From NCBI GenBank assembly GCA_004431415.1, contig QPMI01000395.1, positions 434,001-498,000 of the forward strand: a DNA stretch of 64,000 bases. The letters are read 5' to 3'. The stretch is from Cyanophora paradoxa. Its lineage: Eukaryota; Glaucocystophyceae; Cyanophorales; Cyanophoraceae. The notes beneath the pieces are model-generated. The model saw only the letters and a list, made by a program, of their open reading frames with translations, ran no database searches and was not told the origin of the DNA. Shown piece by piece: positions 51,001 to 60,019 of this stretch. How positions within the stretch are numbered: the first letter of the stretch is position 1; each line of letters starts with the position of its first letter. The translations under genes were made by a program, and so were the position numbers.

Positions 51001-53685
51001 TCATTTAGCTTAGAGACAATATTTATTCTTTTCGCGGGGATTCGGGACAATATTTATTCTTTTCGCGTGCTCGCTCGCGCAGGGCGGTGCTGAAGAACGA
51101 GGGGCGCAAGCAGGTGCTCTTGCCCGAGCCGGGAGATAGCCTAATTACCTGCTCTTAACTCTAAATTTAGTTAGAGAATCATATGATGGCAGGCCTTGAT
51201 GACAGATCTTATATGCGGCACCTTAAGCTCAAGCTGTCCCTCGGCAGGTGCTCCTGGCCGAGCGGGCGCGCCAGAAGAACATCGGCGCGGGGGGCGCCGG
51301 CGGGCCCGCGCCCCTGCAGGGCAGGCCGGCGCCGGGGGCCCCGGGGCCCGACCTCCTCCCGTGGTCGAACGCGTACGAGTGCGCCGCGCCCGCCCGCCGA
51401 CGTTCCCCCTCATCCCTCTAGCTGGATCTCTTTCCTCTAGCTGGATCTCATTCTTATTTCATTGATACTATTCTCATTCAGTAACATACTCCTCTCATTA
51501 CCATTCTCAGGGAAATGCACTCGTGGATCTCGAGCTCGTCGTCGAGCTCGAGCGACGAGGGCGGCGCGGGCCGCGGCGCGGGGCTCGGCCCCCGGAGCTC
51601 CGCCCCGCCCTGGCCGTCTCCCCCGGGCGCCCCCAGGGCCCCAGAACCGTTCGGGGGAGCGCCGATCGCCAGCTCGAGCGCAATCCCCCGAGCGGTCCCT
51701 GGAGCAACCCCCGCGGCCGGCCGCGCGCCGATCGCGAGCGCGAGCTCCATGCCCGGAGCGGTCCCCGGAGCAGCCCCCGCGGCCGGGCGCGCGCCGATCG
51801 CGAGCGCGAGCTCCATGCCGGGAGCGGTCTCCGGAGCAGCCCCCGCGGCCGGCCGCGCGCCGATCGCGAGCGCGAGCTCCATGCCGGGAGCGGTCTCCGG
51901 AGCAGCCCCCGCGGCCGGCCGCGCGCCGATCGCGAGCTCGAGCGCAATCCCCCGAGCGGTCCCCGGAGCAGCCCTCGCGGCCGGCCGCGCGTCGATCGCG
52001 AGCGCGAGCTCCATGCCGGGAGCGGTCCCCGGAGCAGCCCCCGCGGCCGGGCGCGCGCCGATCGCGAGCGCGAGCGTCATGCCTGGAGCGGTCCCCGGAG
52101 CAGCCCCCGCGGTCGGGCGCGCGCCGGGCGCGAGCGCGAGCGTCATGCCCGGAGCGGTCCCCGGAGCAGCCCCCGCGGCCGGGCGCGCGCCGGGCGCGAG
52201 CGCGAGCGTCATGCCCGGAGCGGTCCCCGGAGCAGCCCCGCGGCCGGCCGCGCGCCGATCGCGAGCTCGAGCGCAATCCCCCGAGCGGTCCCCGGAGCAG
52301 CCCTCGCGGCCGGCCGCGCGCCGATCGCGAGCGCGAGCTCCATGCCGGGAGCGGTCCCCGGAGCAGCCCCCGCGGCCGGGCGCGCGCCGATCGCGAGCGC
52401 GAGCGTCATGCCTGGAGCGGTCCCCGGAGCAGCCCTCGCGGCCGGCCGCGCGCCAATCGCGAGCACGAGCGTCATGCCCGGAGCGGTCCCCGGAGCAGCC
52501 CCCGCGGCCGGCGCGCGCCGATCGCGAGCGCGAGCGTCATGCCTGGAGCGGTCCCCGGAGCAGCCCCCGCGGTCGGGCGCGCGCCGGTCGCGAGCGCGAG
52601 CGTCATGCCTGGAGCGGTCCCCGGAGCAGCCCCCGCAGTCGGGCGCGCGCCGATCGCGAGCGCGAGCGTCATGCCTGGAGCGGTCCCGGAGCAGCCCCCG
52701 CGGCCGGGCGCGCGCCGATCGCGAGCGCGAGCGTCATGCCTGGAGCGGTCCCCGGAGCAGCCCCCGCGGCCGGCCGCGCGCCGATCGCGAGCGCGAGCTC
52801 CATGCCCGGAGCGGTCCCCGGAGCAGCCCCCGTGGCCGGCCGCGCGCCGATCGCGAGCTCGAGCTCCATGCCTGGAGCGGTCCCCGGAGCAGCCCCCGCA
52901 GTCGGGCGCGCGCCGATCGCGAGCGCGAGCGTCATGCCTGGAGCGGTCCCCGGAGCAGCCCCCGCGGCCGGGCGCGCGCCGATTGCGAGCGCGAGCGTCA
53001 TGCCCGGAGCGGTCCCCGGAGCTGTCCCGCTGGTCAACGCTGCGACCGGCCTCGGCCACAGGCAGCAGCAGCAGCAGTGCGCCCGCCCCTCCCTCCCCGC
53101 GCCCGCCCGCCTCGAGCTCGAGGCTTCCCCGCCTCACAGTGAAGCGCAGCTCGAATCGCGCGGGCACGGCCGCTGCGGGGCCGGGGGCCGCGGCCGGGCG
53201 GGCCCTGCCGCCCCCGCCCCCGCCTGTGGTGATCGTCAACGGGCCGTCGGTGTGGGAGCGGTACCAGGAGGTCACGGGCAAGGTCGCCGAGCAGCGCCTC
53301 GCCCTCACCACCGCAATGTCAGCGCCGCCCTTCCTCCTGCGCCGTTGAAGTAACGTGTCCGCTAAGTTCGAACTCGAATCGCGCAGGATCCAGGCGGGCA
53401 AGGTCGACCTGGGCTTGGTCAAGCACCTGATCCGCGAATTCGTCCTCACCACCTACGTGAGCCGAGCTTTTAGTATCGATGCACACCCCGCACTGCGGTT
53501 TCTGCGGCTCCGCCCTAGGCTTGTAAATAGTCAAGCCTCGCCTCTGCTTTAGTGCAACCTAGCCTCCGATCCGATGCGGGGCGCAGGGGGCCGAGTTCTG
53601 GGACGAGTCCTCGGGCGGGCTCAAGCCGTGGAACGTCGTCGCGTCGATCCCGTACCCAGGCCGTGGGCCCGGACCTGGCTTCTAA
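45082..53685 (+). CDS. Four-module protein with long Ala/Pro repeat region; family not recognised
   Basis: Exon 1 (45082-45414) encodes MAAAVTVSYRFGVTEALRL... and splices through a GC-AG intron (GAG|GCGCGC) to exon 2 (45497-45839), which has a helical region (ALEEHLRLESRGH) and a basic patch (PKRRRRDRERE). Exon 3 (45940-46026) opens the first of four ~170-residue modules. The tail of module 1 and the head of module 2 share one exon (about 46965-47120), so this is one gene and not four. The last module runs into a Ser-rich stretch (SSSSSSSDEGG), then the 22-residue repeat array, then a conserved-looking C-terminus (VVIVNGPSVWERYQEVTG, KVDLGLVKHLIREFVLTTY, GAEFWDESSGGLKPWN) ending at TAA 53685. 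The splice joining the repeat array to the C-terminus was not resolved. No known domain was recognised; alternation of compact helical modules and a disordered tail is what can be seen. Confidence 0.65.
45976..51290 (+). repeat. Four diverged copies of an unrecognised ~170-residue exon block
   Basis: Each copy has four exons in the same order. A ends in FFNGDEAAFRASYE (46026, 47120, 48562, 50259). B starts after cag with IPRxxF...RPLLEE and ends DL at a GAT-CTG-like codon pair followed by A(T)|GTGCGC (near 46410, 47520, 49090, 50650). C is YNL...VVPRLRTYHPGGLAELK..YERNREK (46508, 47611, 49214, 50749). D is a Lys/Arg/Gln/Ala helix such as KNEARRQELAARR (46785, 47885, 49470, 51090). Introns sit at identical positions and phases in all copies. 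The first intron shows gtgagtgc or gtaagtgc in every copy, so intron and exon were duplicated together. Confidence 0.85.
51655..53030 (+). repeat. 66-bp minisatellite (~20 copies) encoding a 22-residue Ala/Pro repeat
   Basis: The unit encodes APIASASVMPGAVPGAAPAA plus GR. Copies differ mainly at Ser/Val codons and single bases. Three copies have lost one base (near 52236, 52510 and 52684), so the frame slips twice and is then restored. The unit has no stop codon in any of the three forward frames, and long open frames also run on the reverse strand. It lies between the Ser-rich exon and the conserved C-terminus of the four-module gene. Confidence 0.93.
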
Positions 53686-53749
53686 TCGCTCGCGGGCGAG
53701 CGAGCCGCATCATGATCACCGAGTGCGCTCGCGTTCCCCGCATAGCCGA

Positions 53750-53965
53750 GCCTCGGAGTGCGCTCGCCGGCGCCCGCGCTCGCCGCGATCGTGAGAGGTC
53801 GCACCTGAATTTCGAGAGGCAGCATTTCACCCTTCACCCCAACCACGTACCCCCCCGCCCTGTCCCGCTTCTGCCCCCCGCCCCCATCACCGAGTGCGCT
53901 CGCCGGCTCCGGCGCTCGCTGCAATGTCAAGTGGCCACACCTGATTCTCGAGGGGCATGCGCAGC
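53750..53965. repeat. Tandem duplication in 3' flank of the four-module gene
   Basis: Two diverged copies, about 137 bp apart, share gagtgcgctcgccggc, a CGCTCG run, cacctga..tt.tcgag and agcatttc. A shorter third match (gagtgcgctcgc) lies near 53719. No coding sense is apparent. Confidence 0.6.
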
Positions 53966-54240
53966 ATTTCGGCAGGGTCGACACATGCACTTTCGCTTGT
54001 ACCCCCGACTCCAAATGCCTACCCCTCCACCCCCAACCCTCTACCCCCCAACTCCGCCCCCGCCCCTGGCCCCTCACCGCTTCGTCCCTGCCTCCGTCTC
54101 CGCCCCACTGCCCCCCTGCCCCCCTGCCCCCCTCTCCGTCTCCGCCGGGGGGTGGGGGGTGAAGTGCACTTCACCCCCCACCCCCCGGCCCTCTCCTTCC
54201 CCATACACACTACAGTCAAAGAATCAATCTTTGTGATCTT
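53966..54240. other. C-rich spacer
   Basis: Polypyrimidine-rich sequence with many CCCCC runs. It includes a short self-complementary segment near 54145-54182, where ggggtggggggtgaagtgca is followed by cttcaccccccacccccc, which could form a strong hairpin. No gene is seen. Confidence 0.6.
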
Positions 54241-54249
54241 TTAATATTA

Positions 54250-54600
54250 CTACCTACGGAGTGGTCGCCCGACTCGCCCCAGCCTGGCCCCGGCCCCAGG
54301 TACCTACCGTGTGGCACTATAATACCGCGCTCATTTAATTACTGGTAAAACGCGGTAAAAACGCGCTCATAATACCGCACTATAATTTGGTAAAACGCGG
54401 TAATTTAGTACCGCGGTAATTCGCTGCTGAGAAGTCCCCCCATACAGTACCCCCCCCCGAATAACCGCCCCATACAAGCCTCAAGTTTTTTTAAAACGCG
54501 GTTGGTACCGCGGTATTTTGGCGCCGGCCACCCTCGGGCCGGAGTTTCTAACGCGGTAATTTATGCCGCGGTAATTTAGTGCCACCCGGCCCCGCGGTAC
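54250..54600. repeat. AT-rich patch with repeated CGCGGTAA / TACCGCGGTA motifs
   Basis: At least eight occurrences of cgcggtaa or the palindromic taccgcggta are spaced irregularly in otherwise A/T-rich DNA (near 54352, 54394, 54408, 54498, 54508, 54552 and 54567). Related half sites read aataccgc. The region lies between two plus-strand genes and has no ORF. Confidence 0.75.
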
Positions 54601-54894
54601 GTTTATACGGTCAAATTATACATACGGAGCTCGCCCGGGGCCCCAGGTACCCGGTACCGAAATCCGCCAATGGGCCGTACACTTCTGAGTCTTTTGAGTA
54701 TTTTCCCGCGGCCGGGGATATCGATCATCGATGGCCATTCGAAATTCATATATATGCATTTTCGCACTCATATGGATCGAAACTCTCAGAGCCGGAGTTG
54801 CCAGTGACTTGCCACGGAGTCACGGGCCTCACGGCACGGACCACGGTTGTCCACTTACTAGGGCTCTTAGTAGCTGAAACGCTCGTCGGCGCCG

Positions 54895-55025
54895 ACTCGA
54901 TCGGATCGGCCGGGCGGCGCGGCCCCGGGGCCCGGGCGCCCGGGGCCCCGGCCGGGCCGCGGCCCGCGGGCCGACACTGTGAGTCTGTGACAGCGGCCCG
55001 GGCCCCGGGCCGCCGGGCCGGCGCC
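54895..55025. other. Extremely GC-rich palindromic segment
   Basis: A dense block of gggcccgggcgcccggggcc-type strings can fold on itself in several registers. It is followed by mirrored tactagtagc strings. Nothing coding is recognised. Confidence 0.6.
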
Positions 55026-55155
55026 GGCTACTAGTAGCCGACGCTCGAGTACTAGTAGCCTACTACTTAGGCTATTACCCGCGCCATGGGCCATGGCCAG
55101 TTGGCCACTGGCCAGTCACTGAGTGACTCAGTGAGCCTGAGCAGCTGGCAGTGAG

Positions 55156-55651
55156 CACTAGGGCTGGGTTCAGTGGAGCCCCCGGGTCCACTCAGTCAGT
55201 GGACTTTTTGCGTCAAACTCACTCAGTGACTACCAGTGAGTGGGGGGTACGTGCTCTTTTACACGAAAAACGACCAAAAACGACCTAAATCTCGCTGAGC
55301 TTTCAGGCACTACGTGCCTTAACTGTTTCCACGGGCTTTCGATGTGTTTAGAGGTCATTTGCAACGCAGGCCATTGTCAGAATTGCAGTGCTTCTCGACG
55401 CTGCACACCCTTCGCGCCGCGGCCTGCGGCACTCCGACGTTAAGTACCCCCACGACGTTCCACCTAAATTGCTATAGGTGGCGGATGGGTCCTATTTTTT
55501 GGCGCCGGATACCCCCCCTATGCAGCGCTGGCTGAGGTCCGGCTCACTGGCCTCATACATTTTTCTTTGTGCGAGTGAGCCAAAATCTCCACTGAGTCAG
55601 TGCAGTGGGACCCTCGACCCTCCACTGGTTTCACTGGACCCAGCCCTAGTG
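55156..55651. mobile_element. Possible non-autonomous inverted-repeat element
   Basis: The left end (55156-55177) reads cactagggctgggttcagtg plus ga. The right end (55630-55651) is its reverse complement at 20 of 22 positions. Weaker matching continues inward (gtccactcagtcagtggac versus ctccactgagtcagtgcag). The about 450-bp interior has no ORF of note and is less GC-rich than its surroundings. Size and structure resemble a MITE or a folding spacer. No clear target-site duplication was found, partly because both flanks are CACTGAG-type simple repeats. Confidence 0.4.
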
Positions 55652-55674
55652 ATCATGAGCACTGAGCACCGCGG

Positions 55675-55735
55675 CACTGATGAGCAGTGAGCACTGAGCA
55701 GTGAGCACTGAGCAGTGATCACTCTGCAGCTGTGA
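55675..55735. repeat. CAGTGAGCACTGAG short tandem repeat
   Basis: Three to four imperfect copies of gagcagtgagcact are seen, continuing a motif that also occurs near 55115-55155 on the other side of the inverted-repeat element. Confidence 0.7.
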
Positions 55736-56130
55736 GCATACTGCAGCACTTAGCTAGCGTTTCTCAGCGGCTGCTTCGGTCCTTCGCCTTCGGCCGCGGG
55801 TCGCATTACTCCGAGGCTCAGGCTAGAGGTCGCCGATCGAGAGAACTCCGGATCCCGTACGCGTGCGCCAGCCGCCCGCCCGCCCGCGCGCGCGCGCGTT
55901 AGACAGCTGCGCGCATAAATATGCAGGCCTAGGCGCCCCCCGGCCCGACTAGACTAGGCTGGGCCTCAGGACCTGACGAACGGGAACGTCAACGGATCGA
56001 ATAGGAACGTTAACGGCCCGTTCGATCTGCTGCTGCTGCTGCGACCCGGCCCGGCGGCCGCGGCGAGCTTCATCGCACTGATTTCGATCCGCCGAGCGCA
56101 GCCGCACCAGCCGCTACAGATCTAGACGCC
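55736..56130. other. Upstream region of the CX9C gene
   Basis: About 400 bp include a CCCGCC/CG alternating run (55876-55896) and a CTG run (56028-56040). No gene is recognised. A promoter for the downstream gene is expected here but not identified. Confidence 0.4.
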
Positions 56131-57121
56131 ATGGCATCGTGCATCGCGCCCACCAAGTTCTTCGTCGAGCGCTTCGCCGACGCCGTCGCCGCGGACCCCG
56201 TCGCGGAACGGTCGTACCTCGCCTTCGATGTTCAGGTGCGCATGCGCCTTCGCCATCGCGCTTGCAATTAATATTCGCGATGGATGCTTCGAGTTTTGGG
56301 CCGCGGCCGCCCCGCTCATTTATAATATATATATGTAACATTAACATTCCTCCTCTACCGCCTCCTCTTAGCAGGGATGGATGCTCGGGCCGCCCCGCTA
56401 ATAACATGTATCTGTTATCTATATACATGTACCATTGGGATGCTTGGGCCTTCTCATTCATCTGTAGTGACGTTGACACTCCGCCTCTGCCGCAGACGAA
56501 GTGCATTACCGAGCTGATGGACTACATGAAGTGCGCCTGCGGCGACCCCGCCGCCCTCGGCATCGACTTCTCCAACCCGACGTCGCCGGCCTTCCAGGCC
56601 AGCCACGGCCGCCCGCGGCCGGCGCCCGGCGCCGCCGGCGGGGCTTGCGATCGATTCGAATTCATAGATTCGACCTTTAGGGCGTTCAATTCGAACTTTA
56701 GGGCGTTAAATTCAACCTAAAATGACGATGCCTTGATCATGAAGAGTGACACGGGGCCCCGATCGCATTCGCAGGAGTGGGACGCGTGCGTGCGGCCGCT
56801 GATGACGCAGGGCCAGCAGTGCCGCATCGACTGGGAGCTCGTCTACGCCCCCGACTCGACCAACAACGGGCAGGCCGGCATGGTGCAGGCCGAAGAGGTC
56901 GAGGTGGTGCGCCGGCGCCCTGCCACGCACGATATCGATGTCCAGTTAATGTTTCCCCGTGCCGCACACCTCCCTAGACCTATTTTTGAGCCCCGGCGCC
57001 GCTCTCGTGGCTACGAGCTCTCCTAAGCTCGCCCCGCGCGCAGGAGGGGGAGGACTTCGACTTCGCGGAGGCCATCGCCGCCGCCGACGCCGAAGCCGCC
57101 GCCGCCGACCTCGCCGCCTAG
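56131..57121 (+). CDS. Small CX9C/CX10C protein (possible mitochondrial intermembrane-space CHCH-like protein)
   Basis: Four exons: 56131-56235, 56496-56597, 56775-56906 and 57044-57121. The product is about 138 residues: MASCIAPTKFFVERFAD..., then KCITELMDYMKCAC (CX9C) and ACVRPLMTQGQQC (CX10C), then an acidic Ala-rich tail. Pairs of cysteines spaced by nine or ten residues on two helices are the hallmark of coiled-coil-helix-coiled-coil-helix proteins, which fold by Mia40 oxidation in the mitochondrial intermembrane space. The second spacing is not the canonical nine, so assignment is tentative. Intron 2 seems to be GC-AG (CAG|GCCAGC...GCAG); this choice keeps frame and removes a low-complexity stretch. 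Downstream of the stop, gccgcctag recurs by chance of composition. Confidence 0.6.
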
Positions 57122-57359
57122 CCGCCTAGCCGCCTACTAGCTAGCCGCCCGCCCGGCATCGCGCGGCAGCGAGCGCGGCCGCTTGCGATTGCGATATCGA
57201 TATCGTTCACGATCGCCCGCTCCCGACCGTCGGACTTCGTTGAAATATCAATGGCATTTCTTCTGGAATGGCCACGACCGTCGGACACAGAACCGAAACA
57301 GGGAAGGGGTACCAGGAATTCGATCGCGAGGTGGATCTCGCGCTTCCGACGGTGGCGGC

Positions 57360-57495
57360 TGGGGCTCGGGGGGAGGGGGGAGGAGGAGGAGGGGGCCCCG
57401 GGGGGGGGGGGGGGGAGGGGGAGGGAGGGGAGGATCCGGAGGAGAGGAGCTCGAGGAGAAGCGGGAGGGAGGGGGGGGGGGGGGGGGGCGAACAG
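57360..57495. repeat. G-rich low-complexity tract
   Basis: Runs of G with interspersed A (gggggagggg type) lie in the spacer between two plus-strand genes. This may form G-quadruplex structure on the plus strand. No gene is seen. Confidence 0.8.
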
Positions 57496-57706
57496 GACAG
57501 CTGCAGGGCCCGGCGCGCGCGGCAGCTGAAGATCTAGAGAAAAGAATGTGGACATCGAAAAAGCCCAGCTGCAGATCTAGAGTGAAGAAAAGCTCGTAAT
57601 CTGTCTTGCTTTTGGCTGCCTCCGGCTCAGCTTGAGTTTTCAGGAAGATCGAATGAAGCTATAATCGCGCGTCGTCGCCCGCACTGGCCCCGCGACGCGG
57701 CGCCAG

Positions 57707-58696
57707 ACTGTCGTCATCCGGCTGCGCATGCTCTCCCTGGGCGACGTCGAGGAGGTCATCGACAACAGGCACGACGTCGTCGAGCTCGAGGCCACCCTAG
57801 GCCTGCCGCTCCCCGTCATCATCGAAGGTGGCATCGCGGGCACTATCCCGTTCACCGTCGCCCGCGCGCGACCAGCCCCGCGAAGTCCGCGGTCTAGAAT
57901 TTTTCGGCATGACGTTCGAGGAGATCCGCGCGCATCCGAACATCACGGCGGCGGGTCTGCGCGGCTTCGACGGCACGCTGTTAGCGACGGGGATCCGCCA
58001 GCTCGCCGCCGCGGTGGGCATCACGCCCGCCGCCGACCCGTCCAACCCCAACAAGCTCTGGACGCGCCAGGTGGTCCCGGCCGCCGGGGGACCGTCGGAC
58101 GGGTCACCATCGGCCGCGGCATGTTCGTCGTGTACGGCACCCGGGCCGGCGCCCGGGTCCGGGCGAAGGAGTTCACTGTCGTCACGGCCAGCGAGGGCCA
58201 GTCACAGGTCAAGGCCGCCCTCCCCATCGCGTACCCCACCGGCGAGCAGCCCAAGAAGAAGGGCCGCAAGGGCCGCCTCGGCGAGATCGACCGCCGGCTC
58301 GAGGCCGTCCAGGCAGCGGTAATGGCGCTCCACAGCGGTTGAGCGGTAACAGCCGCCCCCGCCCCCGCGGCAGCCGCGTGGCCCGCAGCCGCAGCCCGCC
58401 CCCGCTCCCCCCTCGCGATCGGCCCCCGCCCCCGCCAGCGCCCCGACCGCAGGCACGAAGCGGACGCACGAAGCGGACGCATGGGAAGGGCCCGCGGGCC
58501 CAGCCCGCCCTCCCCGCCCACGTCCCCTACCGCCCCCTGGCCCCCTCCATCTCGACCGGCGGCGCCCCCGGGGCCCCGCAGTTCGGCTTCGCCCCGTCCC
58601 TGACCGCCGCGTCCCAGACGGCGGCGAAGCTGGGGACCGCTCCGGCGCGGCCGGCCATCAGCGCCCAGCCCCCGTACGCCTCCCCCCCCTGCCGCC

Positions 58697-58733
<37 letters not shown>

Positions 58734-59310
58734 GCCTCCGCGGCCGCTGCCGCCCCCCCCCCCCCCCCCCCCCCCGCCTTCGCCGCCACCACCGCCGCCG
58801 CCCCCGCTGCCCTCGCCACCCCCGCCACGTGCACCCCCGCCGCCTTCGCGACCGGGGCGGGCGGGGCAGACGTCCTGGGGTAGTAGCGGAGTACGGCCTC
58901 CAGGCCGCGGGCCTCACGGGCCCGGGCCTCGCCCCCTCCCCGACGTCTACGCCGGCCCCGTGGCCGGGGCTATCAGCCCTGAGGCCGCCGCCGCCCTTCG
59001 GGCCTCCCTCGCCGCCCAGCGTGCCGCCACGGGCGCCGAGCAGCCCGCCGGCGCCCCGTCGGCCCCGGCGGTCCCGACGGCGGCCCCGCCCCCAGCCCCT
59101 CCCGCCCCCGCGCCCGCCCCGGCTCCGGCCGGGGCGGCCGCCGGAGGAACCTCGGCCCCCCCCCCCCCCCTCCGAGCAGGGCCTCTCCGACATCCTCGGC
59201 CTTCTTCAGACCCTTACCGCGCCGGCCGCCGCAGCCGAGTCGGCGCCGCCGGCGCCAGGCACCCAAAGCACCTGCGGGGCCTTGCCGCCCTCCTCGGCCT
59301 CGGCGTGTAG
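57707..59310 (+). CDS. Unrecognised protein with N-terminal globular part and Pro/Ala-rich tail; frame interrupted
   Basis: The first visible exon starts after gcgccag and reads TVVIRLRMLSLGDVEEV. It joins in phase 1 at 57831|57895 to a second exon (EFFGMTFEEIRAHPNITAAG, GTLLATGIRQLAAAVGITPA). The frame then shifts by one base at a run of five G near 58086 and continues VTIGRGMFVVYGTRAG to a stop at 58342. A second segment follows with a Pro-rich run, DVYAGPVAGAISPEAAAALR, and, after a C run near 59158, SEQGLSDILGLLQTL. Either two adjacent genes or one gene with missed introns and homopolymer errors is possible. The 5' exon(s) are not identified. No known family was recognised. Confidence 0.4.
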
Positions 59311-60019
59311 AACTTTACCCCTCTCGGCTCCCCGTCCTTCCCCGCTGTCTGCCACATTTCTTTCCTTCCCTCGCCTAGCTCGTCAGCAAGTAGCATCGCA
59401 CCATTACCCCCGCGTTCAGAGCTAGATAGTGTTGGACAGATCCCGCGGCGTCCCGGCACCGGGCCGGCTCTAGGTCTAGAACCACATAGTCCCCCTACCT
59501 TGATGTCGGCGCCTAGCGCCACCGCACCGCCAGGTCTCTGTCCGTCCCATTGGGCGGGGGGGCCGAACGAGCAATTTACACCGTGGGGGCGATGCCCTCA
59601 CCCCTCCTGGAAAAAAAAAGCTTGAGGGGCGGATCCGGAGGGGCGCAACAGCTGCAGGAGCCCCATGGAGCGTTTTGCACGGAGCGGATGAAGAATTGTC
59701 TTGACTCGACTGTGAGGGAGAAACTGAAATTAAGATCACTCAGCAATTTGCATTTCACTTCACCACACGGATCGTACATCGATTCGGAGTTTATCGAGCC
59801 CTGGGCCTCGCTTTGAGCTTGCCGGCAACAACAGAGCCGGCAGATTCGCCAATCTTCGTGAGCTTCGTGAGGGCAGACTGCAAGCCACCGGATCCGGCAT
59901 TCTTCCTCCGGGACTGCCCCCCCAGCTGCACACGTGCACGCCCCACCGTTAGCTGAGTCGAGGGAGCCGATCGCGCGAGCGTGCATGCACGCGCGCGCGC
60001 GCGCGACGGCGAAATCTTA
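59311..60019. other. Convergent intergenic region
   Basis: No credible coding sequence is seen between the Pro-rich gene and the 3' end of the nephrocystin-3-like gene. It includes an A9 run near 59611 and a CG dinucleotide run near 59992-60003. Confidence 0.45.

Noticed and set aside
45976-51290. Four separate tandemly duplicated genes
   Set aside because: The end of module 1 and the start of module 2 lie in the same uninterrupted exon, and no start or stop codons suit individual genes.
51437-53452. Minus-strand ORFs across the 66-bp minisatellite
   Set aside because: The repeat is open on both strands because of its composition. The flanking plus-strand exons read into and out of it in frame.
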